Position numbers and translations under genes: made by a program. DNA of 64,000 nt from NCBI RefSeq assembly GCF_000022085.1, contig NC_011887.1, positions 372,001 to 436,000 of the forward strand. The letters are read 5' to 3'. This document shows positions 55,081-63,175 of the stretch, in pieces. The notes under the pieces were generated by a model. It saw only the letters and a program-made list of their open reading frames with translations, was not told the origin of the DNA and made no database searches. The DNA is from Methylobacterium nodulans ORS 2060 (lineage in GTDB: Bacteria; Pseudomonadota; Alphaproteobacteria; Rhizobiales; Beijerinckiaceae). Each line of letters begins with the position of its first letter. The stretch's first letter is position 1.

Positions 55081-56489
55081 CGGTGACGTTCAGCCAGGCC
55101 CTGGCCTCATCCCGGCCGAGCCTCAGGATCTCGGCGGACGCGGCCGACCGCACGGCGCACGCGCGCGATTGGTGGCCGCGCGCGGCCAAGTGGACGGACG
55201 AGGAGCTCGACCGGCATCGTCCCGATGCGGTCGTCTTCGCGACCGGCGAGGAGGACTGCATCGCCGTCGTCGCGGCCTGTCGGGACACCGGCACGAAGCT
55301 GGTGACCTACGGGGCCGGCTCGGGCGTGGTCGGCGCGGCCGTCCCCGACAGCGGTTCGGTCGTGATCGACATGCGCGGCATGAGCCGCATCGTCGCCTTC
55401 AATGCGACGGACGGCTTCGTGACGGTCGAGCCAGGCTGTCTCGGGGGCGAGCTCGAGAACTGGCTGAACGAGCGCGGCTTCACGCTCGGCCACTATCCGC
55501 AGTCTCTGCATCTGGCGAGCATCGGCGGCCTGATCTCGACGCGCTCGACCGGAACGTTCTCCAACAAGTACGGCGGTATCGAAGAACTGGTCCTGGCGCT
55601 TCGCGTCGTCGGAGCGGACGGGTCGGTCACGGCCTTCCGCAACACGCCGCGCAACTCGTCCGGCCCGGCGCTGCAGCAGCTCTTCATCGGTGCGGAAGGC
55701 ACGCTGGGGGTGATCACGCAGGCGACGCTGCGGGTCTTCCCGCGCGCCGAGCGACGCATCTTCGAGGGCTACCAGTTCCCCTCCGTCGCGGCAGGCGTCG
55801 AGGCGGTCCGCAAGGCCTACGCGGCACATCTGCGCCCGGCCGTGCTGCGCCTCTACGATGAGACCGAGGCCGCAAACCTGTATCGCCGCGTGGGACGCGA
55901 CTCGGGTCCGCCCCTGCTGATCGCGGGCTTCGAGGGTCTGTCCGGCGTGGCGGCGGCGGAGCAGGCCGCCTTCGCGGCCATCGCGAAGGCAGAAGGCGGC
56001 ATCTCGCTCGGCCCCGACATCGGGAATGCGTGGGAGGCGCACCGATTCGACGCGAACTGGCTCACGGCCGGCAACGAAGGGCCGCGCCGCATGGCGGACG
56101 CGATCGAGATCGCGCTGCCCTGGAGCACGCTCGCGGAGGCCCACGCGGCCATCACGGCCGAGGTGGCGCCCTACTGCGCGACCGTGATGAGCCACTACAG
56201 CCACTTCTACTCGACGGGCGGTGCGCTCTACGTCATCGTCCTGCTTGAAGGCGCCGACACCGCGTCGGTGCTAGAGCAGTACCGGCAGGTCTGGGACCGG
56301 GTGATGCGGAAGGCGCTCGCCTTCGGCGGCAGCCTCGCCCATCACCACGGCGTGGGCCGCCAGCGTGCGCCCTTCCTCCCGCAGGAGCTCGACGGTGGCC
56401 ATCGCCTGCTTCAGCTCGTGAAGGCGGCCCTCGACCCCGAGGGCATCCTCAATCCGGGCAAGCTCGCGCTGAACGGGGCCGTTCAGTGA
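55077..56489 (+). CDS. FAD-linked oxidase (VAO/GlcD/AGPS-like)
   Basis: 470 residues. The PP-loop FAD-binding region is RPDAVVFATGEEDCIAVVAA, KLVTYGAGSGVVGAAVPDSG, IVAFNATDGFVTVEPGCLGG, ASIGGLISTRSTGTFSNKYG and LFIGAEGTLGVITQATLRVF. The substrate domain contains YCATVMSHYSHFYSTGGALY and the conserved HHHGVGRQR, and ends LDPEGILNPGKLAL. It resembles D-2-hydroxyacid dehydrogenases and alkyl-DHAP synthases. In this operon it could oxidise a hydroxy acid to feed the next two enzymes. First gene of a coupled trio (overlap with pdxA2). Confidence 0.88.
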   Translation: MTVTFSQALASSRPSLRISADAADRTAHARDWWPRAAKWTDEELDRHRPDAVVFATGEEDCIAVVAACRDTGTKLVTYGAGSGVVGAAVPDSGSVVIDMRGMSRIVAFNATDGFVTVEPGCLGGELENWLNERGFTLGHYPQSLHLASIGGLISTRSTGTFSNKYGGIEELVLALRVVGADGSVTAFRNTPRNSSGPALQQLFIGAEGTLGVITQATLRVFPRAERRIFEGYQFPSVAAGVEAVRKAYAAHLRPAVLRLYDETEAANLYRRVGRDSGPPLLIAGFEGLSGVAAAEQAAFAAIAKAEGGISLGPDIGNAWEAHRFDANWLTAGNEGPRRMADAIEIALPWSTLAEAHAAITAEVAPYCATVMSHYSHFYSTGGALYVIVLLEGADTASVLEQYRQVWDRVMRKALAFGGSLAHHHGVGRQRAPFLPQELDGGHRLLQLVKAALDPEGILNPGKLALNGAVQ

Positions 56490-57496
56490 GCGCCGCCGTA
56501 AAACCCGTCATCGGGGTGACGATGGGCGATGCCGCCGGCATCGGCCCGGAGATCGTCGTCCGAGCCCTCGTCGAGCCGGAGGTCCGCGAGGCCTGCCACG
56601 CGATCGTCATCGGCGACGCCGGCATCATGCGGGACGCCGTCGCGCTGACCGGCCTGCCGTGCGAGATCCGTGCGGTCTCCTCCGTCGCGGAGGCAGAATT
56701 CCGCGACGGCACGATCGACGTCCTGGACCTTCGCAACATCGCCCGCTCAGACTTCGAGCCCGGACGCATCAGCGCGGCTTGCGGGCGCGCCTTCGTCGAG
56801 TACATCCGCCGCGCCGCGCGGATGGCCCTCTCGGGCGAGATCGACGCCGTCGCCTCGGCGCCGACCAACAAGGAGGCGATGCACGCGGCCGGCGAGATCT
56901 ACCCAGGTCAGACCGAGATCTTCGCCGAGGAGAGCCGGTCGACGGACCCGTTCACGATCCTGACCGGGGGGAAGATGCGGGTCTTCCTCGTCTCCTCGCA
57001 CGTATCGCTCTCTCAGGCGATCGCACTCGTGACCCAGCCGCGCATCGAACTCGTGATCCGCAAGGCGGTGGCCTCGCTGAAGGAGCTGTGGGGCATTGAT
57101 GACCCATTGATCGGCGTGGCCGGCCTGAACCCACACGCCGGCGACGGTGGCCTGTTCGGTCGCGAAGAGATCGAGCACGTGATTCCGGTGCTCGAGCGCC
57201 TGCGCGCCGAAGGCATCCGCATCGAAGGCCCCGGCCCGGCGGACAGCGTCTACGACCGGGCGGACCGCGGTGCCTATGACGGCGTGATCGGCATGTATCA
57301 CGATCAGGGCGTGATCCCGCTGAAGCGCTACGGCTACGTCACGGTGATTTCCGGCACGCCGATCATCCGCACGACAGCCGGTCACGGCACGGCCTACGAT
57401 ATCGCCTGGAAGGGCATCGGGCGCGCGAACGTCATGCAGCGCGCGGTGGTGCTGGCGGCCGAGCTGGCCGCCAGTCGTGCGGCGCGGGCGCGATGA
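56486..57496 (+). CDS. pdxA2: PdxA2-type 4-phospho-threonate/erythronate dehydrogenase
   Basis: 336 residues starting at GTG 56486, overlapping the previous stop. PdxA family blocks are IGVTMGDAAGIGPEIVVRAL, SAPTNKEAMHAAG, RVFLVSSHVSLSQAIALVTQ, VAGLNPHAGDGGLFGREEIE (metal His), GVIGMYHDQGVIPLKRYGYV and TTAGHGTAYDIAWKG (metal His). PdxA2 enzymes oxidise 4-phospho-D-threonate or -D-erythronate with NAD, releasing CO2 and giving dihydroxyacetone phosphate. The adjacent acid-sugar kinase supports this role over vitamin B6 synthesis. Confidence 0.88.
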   Translation: MSAAVKPVIGVTMGDAAGIGPEIVVRALVEPEVREACHAIVIGDAGIMRDAVALTGLPCEIRAVSSVAEAEFRDGTIDVLDLRNIARSDFEPGRISAACGRAFVEYIRRAARMALSGEIDAVASAPTNKEAMHAAGEIYPGQTEIFAEESRSTDPFTILTGGKMRVFLVSSHVSLSQAIALVTQPRIELVIRKAVASLKELWGIDDPLIGVAGLNPHAGDGGLFGREEIEHVIPVLERLRAEGIRIEGPGPADSVYDRADRGAYDGVIGMYHDQGVIPLKRYGYVTVISGTPIIRTTAGHGTAYDIAWKGIGRANVMQRAVVLAAELAASRAARAR

Positions 57497-58692
57497 GCAT
57501 CAAGGTCGCCGTTCTTGCCGACGATCTGTCGGGCGGCAACAGCGTCGGCGCCGAGTTCGCGCGCCAGGGGCTCGCGACCCTGGTCGCGCGGGTCTCCGAG
57601 GTCGACGCCGCCGTGAGGTACGGCCCCGAGATCATCGTCGTGACCACGGATACGCGCAACCGCTCTCCTGAGGAGGCGGATGCGATCACGCGCGACGCCC
57701 TGACGCGAGCGGTGACCCTGCAGCCGGCCTACCTGTTCAAGAAGCTGGACAGCCTGCTACGCGGGCCGATCGCCGTCGAGGCGGCCGCCACAATGGCGGC
57801 CGCCGGCGCGGACAGCGCGCTGGTCGTGACGGCCTCGCCCCCGACGGGAAGGACGACGCGCGCGGGCCGCCAACTGGTCGACGGTAGGCCGCTACTGGAC
57901 GTCATCGCCGCGCTCGATCCGGGAGCGTCCCTCGCCACCGACGAGGTCGGGAGCTTCTTCCTGGCCTGCGGACGGCCGTTGCGGCATCTCGACCTCGATA
58001 CCGTTCGGGCTGGCGAGATCAAGACGGGCGAGTGGTCCGGCCGCATCACGATCGCGGACTGCGAGACGCAATCGGATCTCGACCGGACTGTCTCGGCGGC
58101 AATTGCCGCCGACGTGCGGCTTTTCTTCGGCACCTACGGGATGGGCGCCTCGATCGCTCGCCTCCTCGGTCGCAACGCGGGCATGCCCGTGCTCGTTATC
58201 GCCGGCTCGCTCAGCGAGGCGACGCACCGTCAGGTGCTCGCCCTTCGTGAGGAGGGCGAATGTACGCTCCTGTCCGTCGATGCCCCGTCAACGTCGGAGG
58301 AGGCCCGCCGCGCCTTGTCCGCCGGCCGCGACGTGGTGCTGTGCGCGCGCCCGGACACTCTCGGGCCATCGGCCGCCCGCCTGCTTGCGCCACCGACCCG
58401 CGCGGCCGCGTCGGCGATGGAGGAGAGGATCGCGCGTTGCGCCGAACCGCTCCTCGGGCTCGTGTCCGGTCTCATCGTCTCCGGTGGCTCGACGGCCGAC
58501 ACCCTCCTCGTCCTCATGGGAGCGCATGGACTCGTCCTGTCAGGCAGCGAGCTGCTGCCCGGCGTGCCTGTCGCCCGCATCCTGGGAGGGAGCCACGACG
58601 GGCTGCGCTGCGTCACCAAACCCGGTTCCTTCGGGACCGACGATGCCCTGTGTGTCGCGCGGCGCTTCGTGAGGGATCGTCGGATGAGCTGA
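57493..58692 (+). CDS. four-carbon acid sugar kinase family protein
   Basis: 399 residues, ATGA overlap with pdxA2. The N-terminal domain is KVAVLADDLSGGNSVGAEFA, IIVVTTDTRNRSPEEADAIT and FKKLDSLLRGPIAVEAAATM. The C-terminal nucleotide-binding domain is LVSGLIVSGGSTADTLLVLM, GVPVARILGGSHDGLRCVTK and PGSFGTDDALC. This is the DUF1537-type kinase (DtnK/DenK/OtnK group) that phosphorylates threonate, erythronate or related acids at C4. It supplies the substrate of the PdxA2-type enzyme. Which stereoisomer is used cannot be read from sequence. Confidence 0.9.
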   Translation: MSIKVAVLADDLSGGNSVGAEFARQGLATLVARVSEVDAAVRYGPEIIVVTTDTRNRSPEEADAITRDALTRAVTLQPAYLFKKLDSLLRGPIAVEAAATMAAAGADSALVVTASPPTGRTTRAGRQLVDGRPLLDVIAALDPGASLATDEVGSFFLACGRPLRHLDLDTVRAGEIKTGEWSGRITIADCETQSDLDRTVSAAIAADVRLFFGTYGMGASIARLLGRNAGMPVLVIAGSLSEATHRQVLALREEGECTLLSVDAPSTSEEARRALSAGRDVVLCARPDTLGPSAARLLAPPTRAAASAMEERIARCAEPLLGLVSGLIVSGGSTADTLLVLMGAHGLVLSGSELLPGVPVARILGGSHDGLRCVTKPGSFGTDDALCVARRFVRDRRMS

Positions 58693-58739
58693 CGAGGCGG
58701 AACCAATCTTGACAGTTGGACGGCATTACCACTTCAACT

Positions 58740-58776
58740 TGTCTGAAATGTTGAAAACTGTCTGAAATATCAGACA
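58740..58776. promoter_or_regulatory. operator region upstream of MFS gene
   Basis: TGTCTGAAAT occurs at 58740-58749 and again at 58759-58768. The second copy is part of the near-perfect palindrome TGTCTGAAATATCAGACA (58759-58776). It sits 18 bases before the MFS start, after an AT-rich stretch. GntR-type regulators use sites like this. The regulator is not in the window. Confidence 0.65.
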
Positions 58777-58794
58777 ATAAGGGAGGGGAAGACA

Positions 58795-60111
58795 ATGGCA
58801 TCACCAGGCAAGCTGGCCGTCAGCACGGCGTCGACCGGCGTGATGAGAATCCGCTGGGCTGTTCTCGCCATTACCGCCGGCGTCCTGATCCTGAACTACG
58901 CGGACCGGTCGGCTCTCGGAGTGGCGGGCGCCTCAATCATCCATGAATTCAACCTGACCAAGACCGAATTCGGCTTGATCTCAAGCATCTTCTTCGTGGG
59001 GTACGCGCCGTTCTGCTTCGTCGGCGGTTGGCTCGCCGATAAGTACGGACCACGCGCCGTGATGGGCGCCGCCGTGGGTTGGTGGAGCATCTTCACGGGG
59101 CTGACCGCAGCCGGAGCCGGTTACGTCAGCTTCCTGATCATTCGGCTGCTCTTCGGCCTCGGCGAGGGTCCGCAGGGCTCCGTCACCATCAAGACGATGA
59201 GGAACTGGTTTCCGCAGAAGCAGATGGGGCTGGCGGTCGGGATCTCGCAGGGCTCCACGCCGCTCGGCGGCCTGATCGGGACGCCGCTCGTGGCCGGCCT
59301 CATCGCCTACAATGGCGACTGGCGCCTGCCCTTCATCGTCCTGGGTGTCATCGGCATCCTGATGACGATCGGCTGGTTCGTCATCGTGCGCGACACGCCC
59401 GGGCAGCATCCCTGGGCCGGCCAGGCCGAAGTGGACGAGATGAAGGCCGACGCCGCAGTTGTCGCCCAGAGCCCGGCGTCGCCGGGTGGCGCCCCACACT
59501 CGGTAGGCTACTATATTCGCCAGCCGCACGTTCTCGCGACGTCGATCGCCTTCTTCGGCTACGCCTGGGTGCTCTACACCTTCCTGTCGTGGTTTCCGGT
59601 CTACCTCGTGGAAGCGCGCGGCGTGAACATCAAGGAGGTCGCGATCGTGGGCGCGCTTCCCTGGGCGCTCGGCGTGCTGGGCTACATGCTGGGCGGCGTG
59701 CTCACGGACTGGATCGCGGCGCGGACCGGCCGTCCGGCGGCGGCGCGGCGCGGCGTCATCCTGGTCGGGCTCGTCGGTACGGCAGCGCTCCTCGCGGGCG
59801 TCGGCTACGTCGAGACGATCACGGCGGCGGTGCTGCTCATGTCGGGCGTGATCTTCCTGCTCTACCTGACGGGCGCCCAGTACTTCCTGATGATCTCCGA
59901 CACGATTCCCGGCGAGAAGCTCGGCGGCGTCGTGGGCTTCGTTCACCTGATCGCCAACACGTCGGGAATCCTCGCGCCGCTGATCGTCGGCGTCATCGTG
60001 GACCAGACGAAGTCCTGGGTCCTGACCTTCGGCCTGTCGGCCGCGATCTGCATCGTCGGCGTCGTGGCCGTCGGGGTCTGGGGCCGCGCGCGGTCGCTCA
60101 CGGAGGCCTGA
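58795..60111 (+). CDS. MFS transporter, anion:cation symporter type
   Basis: 438 residues, twelve membrane helices. Typical ACS-family N-terminus: RIRWAVLAITAGVLILNYAD-RSALG, GLISSIFFVGYAPFCFVGGW, LADKYGPRAVMGAAVGWWSI and LGEGPQGSVTIKTMRNWFPQ. The second half has GYMLGGVLTDWIAARTGRPA and GEKLGGVVGFVHLIANTSGI. Relatives import sugar acids such as galactonate, glucarate and tartrate. GGGAGGGG lies upstream of the ATG. It probably imports the acid used by one of the two neighbouring gene sets. Confidence 0.93.
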   Translation: MASPGKLAVSTASTGVMRIRWAVLAITAGVLILNYADRSALGVAGASIIHEFNLTKTEFGLISSIFFVGYAPFCFVGGWLADKYGPRAVMGAAVGWWSIFTGLTAAGAGYVSFLIIRLLFGLGEGPQGSVTIKTMRNWFPQKQMGLAVGISQGSTPLGGLIGTPLVAGLIAYNGDWRLPFIVLGVIGILMTIGWFVIVRDTPGQHPWAGQAEVDEMKADAAVVAQSPASPGGAPHSVGYYIRQPHVLATSIAFFGYAWVLYTFLSWFPVYLVEARGVNIKEVAIVGALPWALGVLGYMLGGVLTDWIAARTGRPAAARRGVILVGLVGTAALLAGVGYVETITAAVLLMSGVIFLLYLTGAQYFLMISDTIPGEKLGGVVGFVHLIANTSGILAPLIVGVIVDQTKSWVLTFGLSAAICIVGVVAVGVWGRARSLTEA

Positions 60112-60160
60112 AGAGGCGCGACCACGCCGAGCCTGCGGGTCGTCGAGCGGTGCCTGCCCC

Positions 60161-60178
60161 CGGAGGTAATCACCTCCG
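60161..60178 (+). other. hairpin after MFS gene
   Basis: CGGAGGTAATCACCTCCG: perfect seven-base stem with a four-base loop, 50 bases past the MFS stop. No T-run follows, so it may act as an attenuating or mRNA-stabilising hairpin rather than a full terminator. Confidence 0.45.
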
Positions 60179-60326
60179 CGGCGGGGCAAGCTGGCGCTCC
60201 ACGATCCGCCTCTCACCGTGGCCGAACGCCTCGGCCACCTCCGCGACGTGGGGTCCAGGGTCGAAGCGCCGACCGATCGGCGACACAAGCCGTTCGCCCT
60301 ATTCGTCTCCTAGAAGGACCAGAGCC

Positions 60327-60779
60327 ATGCCAGGCTGGCAGACCGTCGAACGATTCTTCGAGGACTACACGCTGGGTGAGCGGGACGTGGAGCGTCGCCG
60401 CACGATCGACCAAGCGGATATCAACATGTTCGCGGGTCTGACGCTGGACTTCCATCCCGCGCACATCGACCGCACCTTCGCCGACGCCCGCTACGGCGGC
60501 CGCCTGGTGCACGGCGTGCTGACCTTCGCACTCGTGACCGGGCTCAACGTGGAGTACAACATGCGGGCGATCTCGTACGGCTACGAGAAGATGCGCTTTC
60601 CTGGTCCCTTGCGGGCCGGCGACACGCTGGTGGCGCGCTCGGAGGTAGTCGACCTCAAGCCGCACCGCAGGCCCGAGATCGGCCTCGTCACCAAGCAGTA
60701 CACGGGCCTCAACCAGGACGGCGCGACGGTCTTCAGCTGCCTTCACATCCTCGCCGTCGATCGCCGGAGCGCCGCATGA
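60327..60779 (+). CDS. MaoC-like (R)-hydratase/dehydratase
   Basis: 150 residues, hot-dog fold: WQTVERFFEDYTLGERDVER, then the hydratase-2 motif DINMFAGLTLDFHPAHIDRT with FADARYGGRLVHGVLTFALV (catalytic Asp/His region), and YEKMRFPGPLRAGDTLVARS. ATG 60327 has GAAGGACC upstream. Its stop overlaps the ATG of the CoA-transferase (ATGA). It should hydrate or dehydrate a CoA thioester made by the next genes. Confidence 0.9.
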   Translation: MPGWQTVERFFEDYTLGERDVERRRTIDQADINMFAGLTLDFHPAHIDRTFADARYGGRLVHGVLTFALVTGLNVEYNMRAISYGYEKMRFPGPLRAGDTLVARSEVVDLKPHRRPEIGLVTKQYTGLNQDGATVFSCLHILAVDRRSAA

Positions 60780-61966
60780 GCACGACCGAATTCCTCAGTG
60801 AGTACCGTGGCAAGGGTCCGCTTCGGAACGTCACCGTCCTCGACTTCACCCAGATGATGATGGGCCCGGTCGCCACGCAGTTGCTCGGCGACCTCGGGGC
60901 CGTGGTGATCAAGGTCGAACGGCCCGTCAACGGGGAGTGGGAACGCAGCTACATGCCGCGCGGCCGCCGGCTCCACGGCGAGTCCCCCTACTTCCTGGCA
61001 ATGAACCGCAACAAGCTGGCGGTCACGGCCGACCTCAACGACGAGGCCGACCGGAGCTTCCTGTTCGATCTCGTGAAGTCCTGCGACGTCGTGGTCGAGA
61101 ACTTCCGCCCCGGCGTGATGGACAAGCTCGGCTTCGGCTACGACGACCTGGTGAAGCACAATCCGCGTCTGGTCTACGCGTCCGGCTCGGGCTTCGGGGC
61201 CGAGGGGCCGCTCGTAAAGCGGCCCGGGCAGGACATGCTGCTCCAGTCGATGAGCGGGCTCGCCGCCAACAGCGGCCCGGGGAACGGTCCGCCCGTCCCG
61301 GTCGCGGCGCCGATCCTCGACGCCTCCACGGGATTCCTCCTGAGCTTCGCGATCGCGTCGGCGGTCCTCGACGCGCGGGAGAACGGCACGCCGCGCCAGA
61401 TCGAGGCGAGCCTCCTGGGGACCTCCCTCATGATCCAGTGCCAGGAGGCCCTCGTCTCCATGAACACCGACCTGACGTGGGAGCGCAGTTCCTCGGGCAT
61501 CGCGGCCCCGTGGACCGATGCGCCCTACGGCGTCTACCAGACGCGGGACGGCTTCATGGCGATGTCGATGACGCCGCGCGCGAAGCTCGCCGAGATCTTC
61601 GCGCTCGATCCGTCGCTCGTCGCGTGCACCGATGACGAGTGGTTCCTGCGCCGCGACGAGATCAACGCGATCCTGGTCGAGAAGCTGCGCACCCGGACGT
61701 CGGACGAGTGGATCGCCGAGCTGACCGAGAAGGGCATGTGGGTCGCGCCTGTCCAGTCCGTCGCCGAGATGGTGCGCCATCCGCAGGTCGAGGCCAACGG
61801 CTACGTCGAGGCGATCGATGCGCCCGGCGGCAAGCAGGTCCAGGCGGTCGGCCTGCCTTTCCGCATAAGCGGGGTCCACGGCGCGAACCGGCTTCCCGTG
61901 CCGACGATCGGCCAGCATGACGCGGTCGTGCGGCAGGCGCTCGCTGGCCGCAAGCCGCAGGGTTGA
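60776..61966 (+). CDS. class III CoA-transferase (CaiB/BaiF family)
   Basis: 396 residues. N-terminal block VTVLDFTQMMMGPVATQLLG-DLGA-VVIKVE. The catalytic Asp is at 153 (KRPGQDMLLQSMSGLAANSG). Further blocks are VVENFRPGVMDKLGFGYDDL, IDASTG-like APILDASTGFLLSFAIASAV and DAPYGVYQTRDGFMAMSMTP. It moves CoA between an acyl-CoA and a free acid. It is translationally coupled to the MaoC gene, so the two probably act on the same organic acid. Confidence 0.93.
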   Translation: MSTTEFLSEYRGKGPLRNVTVLDFTQMMMGPVATQLLGDLGAVVIKVERPVNGEWERSYMPRGRRLHGESPYFLAMNRNKLAVTADLNDEADRSFLFDLVKSCDVVVENFRPGVMDKLGFGYDDLVKHNPRLVYASGSGFGAEGPLVKRPGQDMLLQSMSGLAANSGPGNGPPVPVAAPILDASTGFLLSFAIASAVLDARENGTPRQIEASLLGTSLMIQCQEALVSMNTDLTWERSSSGIAAPWTDAPYGVYQTRDGFMAMSMTPRAKLAEIFALDPSLVACTDDEWFLRRDEINAILVEKLRTRTSDEWIAELTEKGMWVAPVQSVAEMVRHPQVEANGYVEAIDAPGGKQVQAVGLPFRISGVHGANRLPVPTIGQHDAVVRQALAGRKPQG

Positions 61967-61985
61967 GAAGCGGGGGCAACCGATC

Positions 61986-63170
61986 ATGGCGCAGCAACCC
62001 TCGCTCCGGGGGATGACTTGGAGCCATCCCCGGGGCCTCGATCCGCTCGTGGCCTGCGTGCCGCCGTTGCGCGACCGCGGCGTGGCGGTGACCTGGGATG
62101 CCCGCTCCCTCCAGGGGTTCGAGGAAGCCTCGATCCAGCACCTCGCCACGCAGTACGACCTCATCGCGATCGACCACCCCTTCCTGGGCGACGCGTTCCG
62201 GCAGGGCGCCCTCCATCCGGTCGACGGCATCGTGGGCGAGGCATTTGTCGATGAGCTGCGGGCAAGCTCCGTCGGTCCGAGCTTCCAGAGCTACCTCTGG
62301 AAGGACCGGCTCTGGGCGATCCCGGTCGATGCGGCGGCACAGGTCGCGGCCTTCCGGGCGGACCTCTTGGCCGATCTCGGCCGCGCGGTGCCGCGGAGCT
62401 GGGCGGAGGTCCGGGCGCTCGTGGACGCGCTGCCGGCCGGGAGGTCGGTGGCGATGCCGGCCAATCCGACGCACGTCCTGCTCGCCTTCGGCACGATCTG
62501 CCATGCGGTCGCCGCGGACCGGAGCACCCAGGCCGACCTGCGCCCGCGCTGGTGGCGAGACGACGGTTTCGACCCGGAGACGGCACGGGCGGCGCTCGCG
62601 CTCCTGCGCTCGCTCCTCGACGCGCTGCATCCCATGTCGTGGGACAGCGACCCCATCCAGATCTTCGACCACATGGTCGGGAACGACGACGTGGTCTACA
62701 CGCCGATCGCCTTCGGCTACTCCAACTACGCGCGGCCCTCCTCCTACGAGCGGCCGCTCGGCTTCTGCGGCGTGCCGTCGATGGACGGGGCGGTGATCGG
62801 TGGGATGCTGGGCGGCGTCGGCCTGTGCGTTTCCCGGCAGTGTCGCGACCTCGAAGCCGCGGCCGCCGTGCTGCGCTTCGTCGCCGCCAGCGGAACGCAG
62901 CGCGGCCTCTACACGGAAGCGGGCGGCCAGCCTGCCCATCGGGAAGCCTGGATCGACGAGCGGGTCAACACGATCTGCCCGAACTTCTTTGCGCCGACCC
63001 TTGCCTCCCTCGATGCGTCCTTCGTACGGCCCCGCCTCCCGGGCTACCCCGCCTTCCAGCGCGAAGGCGGGGAGGTGCTGCACCGCCTCCTGCGGCAGGG
63101 CGCATCGGACGACGAGATGATCGCTGCTATGAATGCGCTGTGGAGCGAGATCCGCGAACGGGACGTCTGA
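61986..63170 (+). CDS. solute-binding-protein-like, no signal peptide
   Basis: 394 residues. The fold resembles family 1 extracellular solute-binding proteins: LRGMTWSHPRGLDPLVACVP, FEEASIQHLATQYDLIAIDH, WAIPVDAAAQVAAFRADLLA, VPRSWAEVRALVDALPAGRS and QREGGEVLHRLLRQGASDDE. The ATG at 61986 starts directly with the domain. There is no signal peptide, lipobox or room for one upstream, and no ABC permease follows. It sits between a CoA-transferase and an acyl-CoA ligase, so a cytosolic ligand-binding or accessory role is possible. Confidence 0.75.
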   Translation: MAQQPSLRGMTWSHPRGLDPLVACVPPLRDRGVAVTWDARSLQGFEEASIQHLATQYDLIAIDHPFLGDAFRQGALHPVDGIVGEAFVDELRASSVGPSFQSYLWKDRLWAIPVDAAAQVAAFRADLLADLGRAVPRSWAEVRALVDALPAGRSVAMPANPTHVLLAFGTICHAVAADRSTQADLRPRWWRDDGFDPETARAALALLRSLLDALHPMSWDSDPIQIFDHMVGNDDVVYTPIAFGYSNYARPSSYERPLGFCGVPSMDGAVIGGMLGGVGLCVSRQCRDLEAAAAVLRFVAASGTQRGLYTEAGGQPAHREAWIDERVNTICPNFFAPTLASLDASFVRPRLPGYPAFQREGGEVLHRLLRQGASDDEMIAAMNALWSEIRERDV

Positions 63171-63175
63171 CGAGC

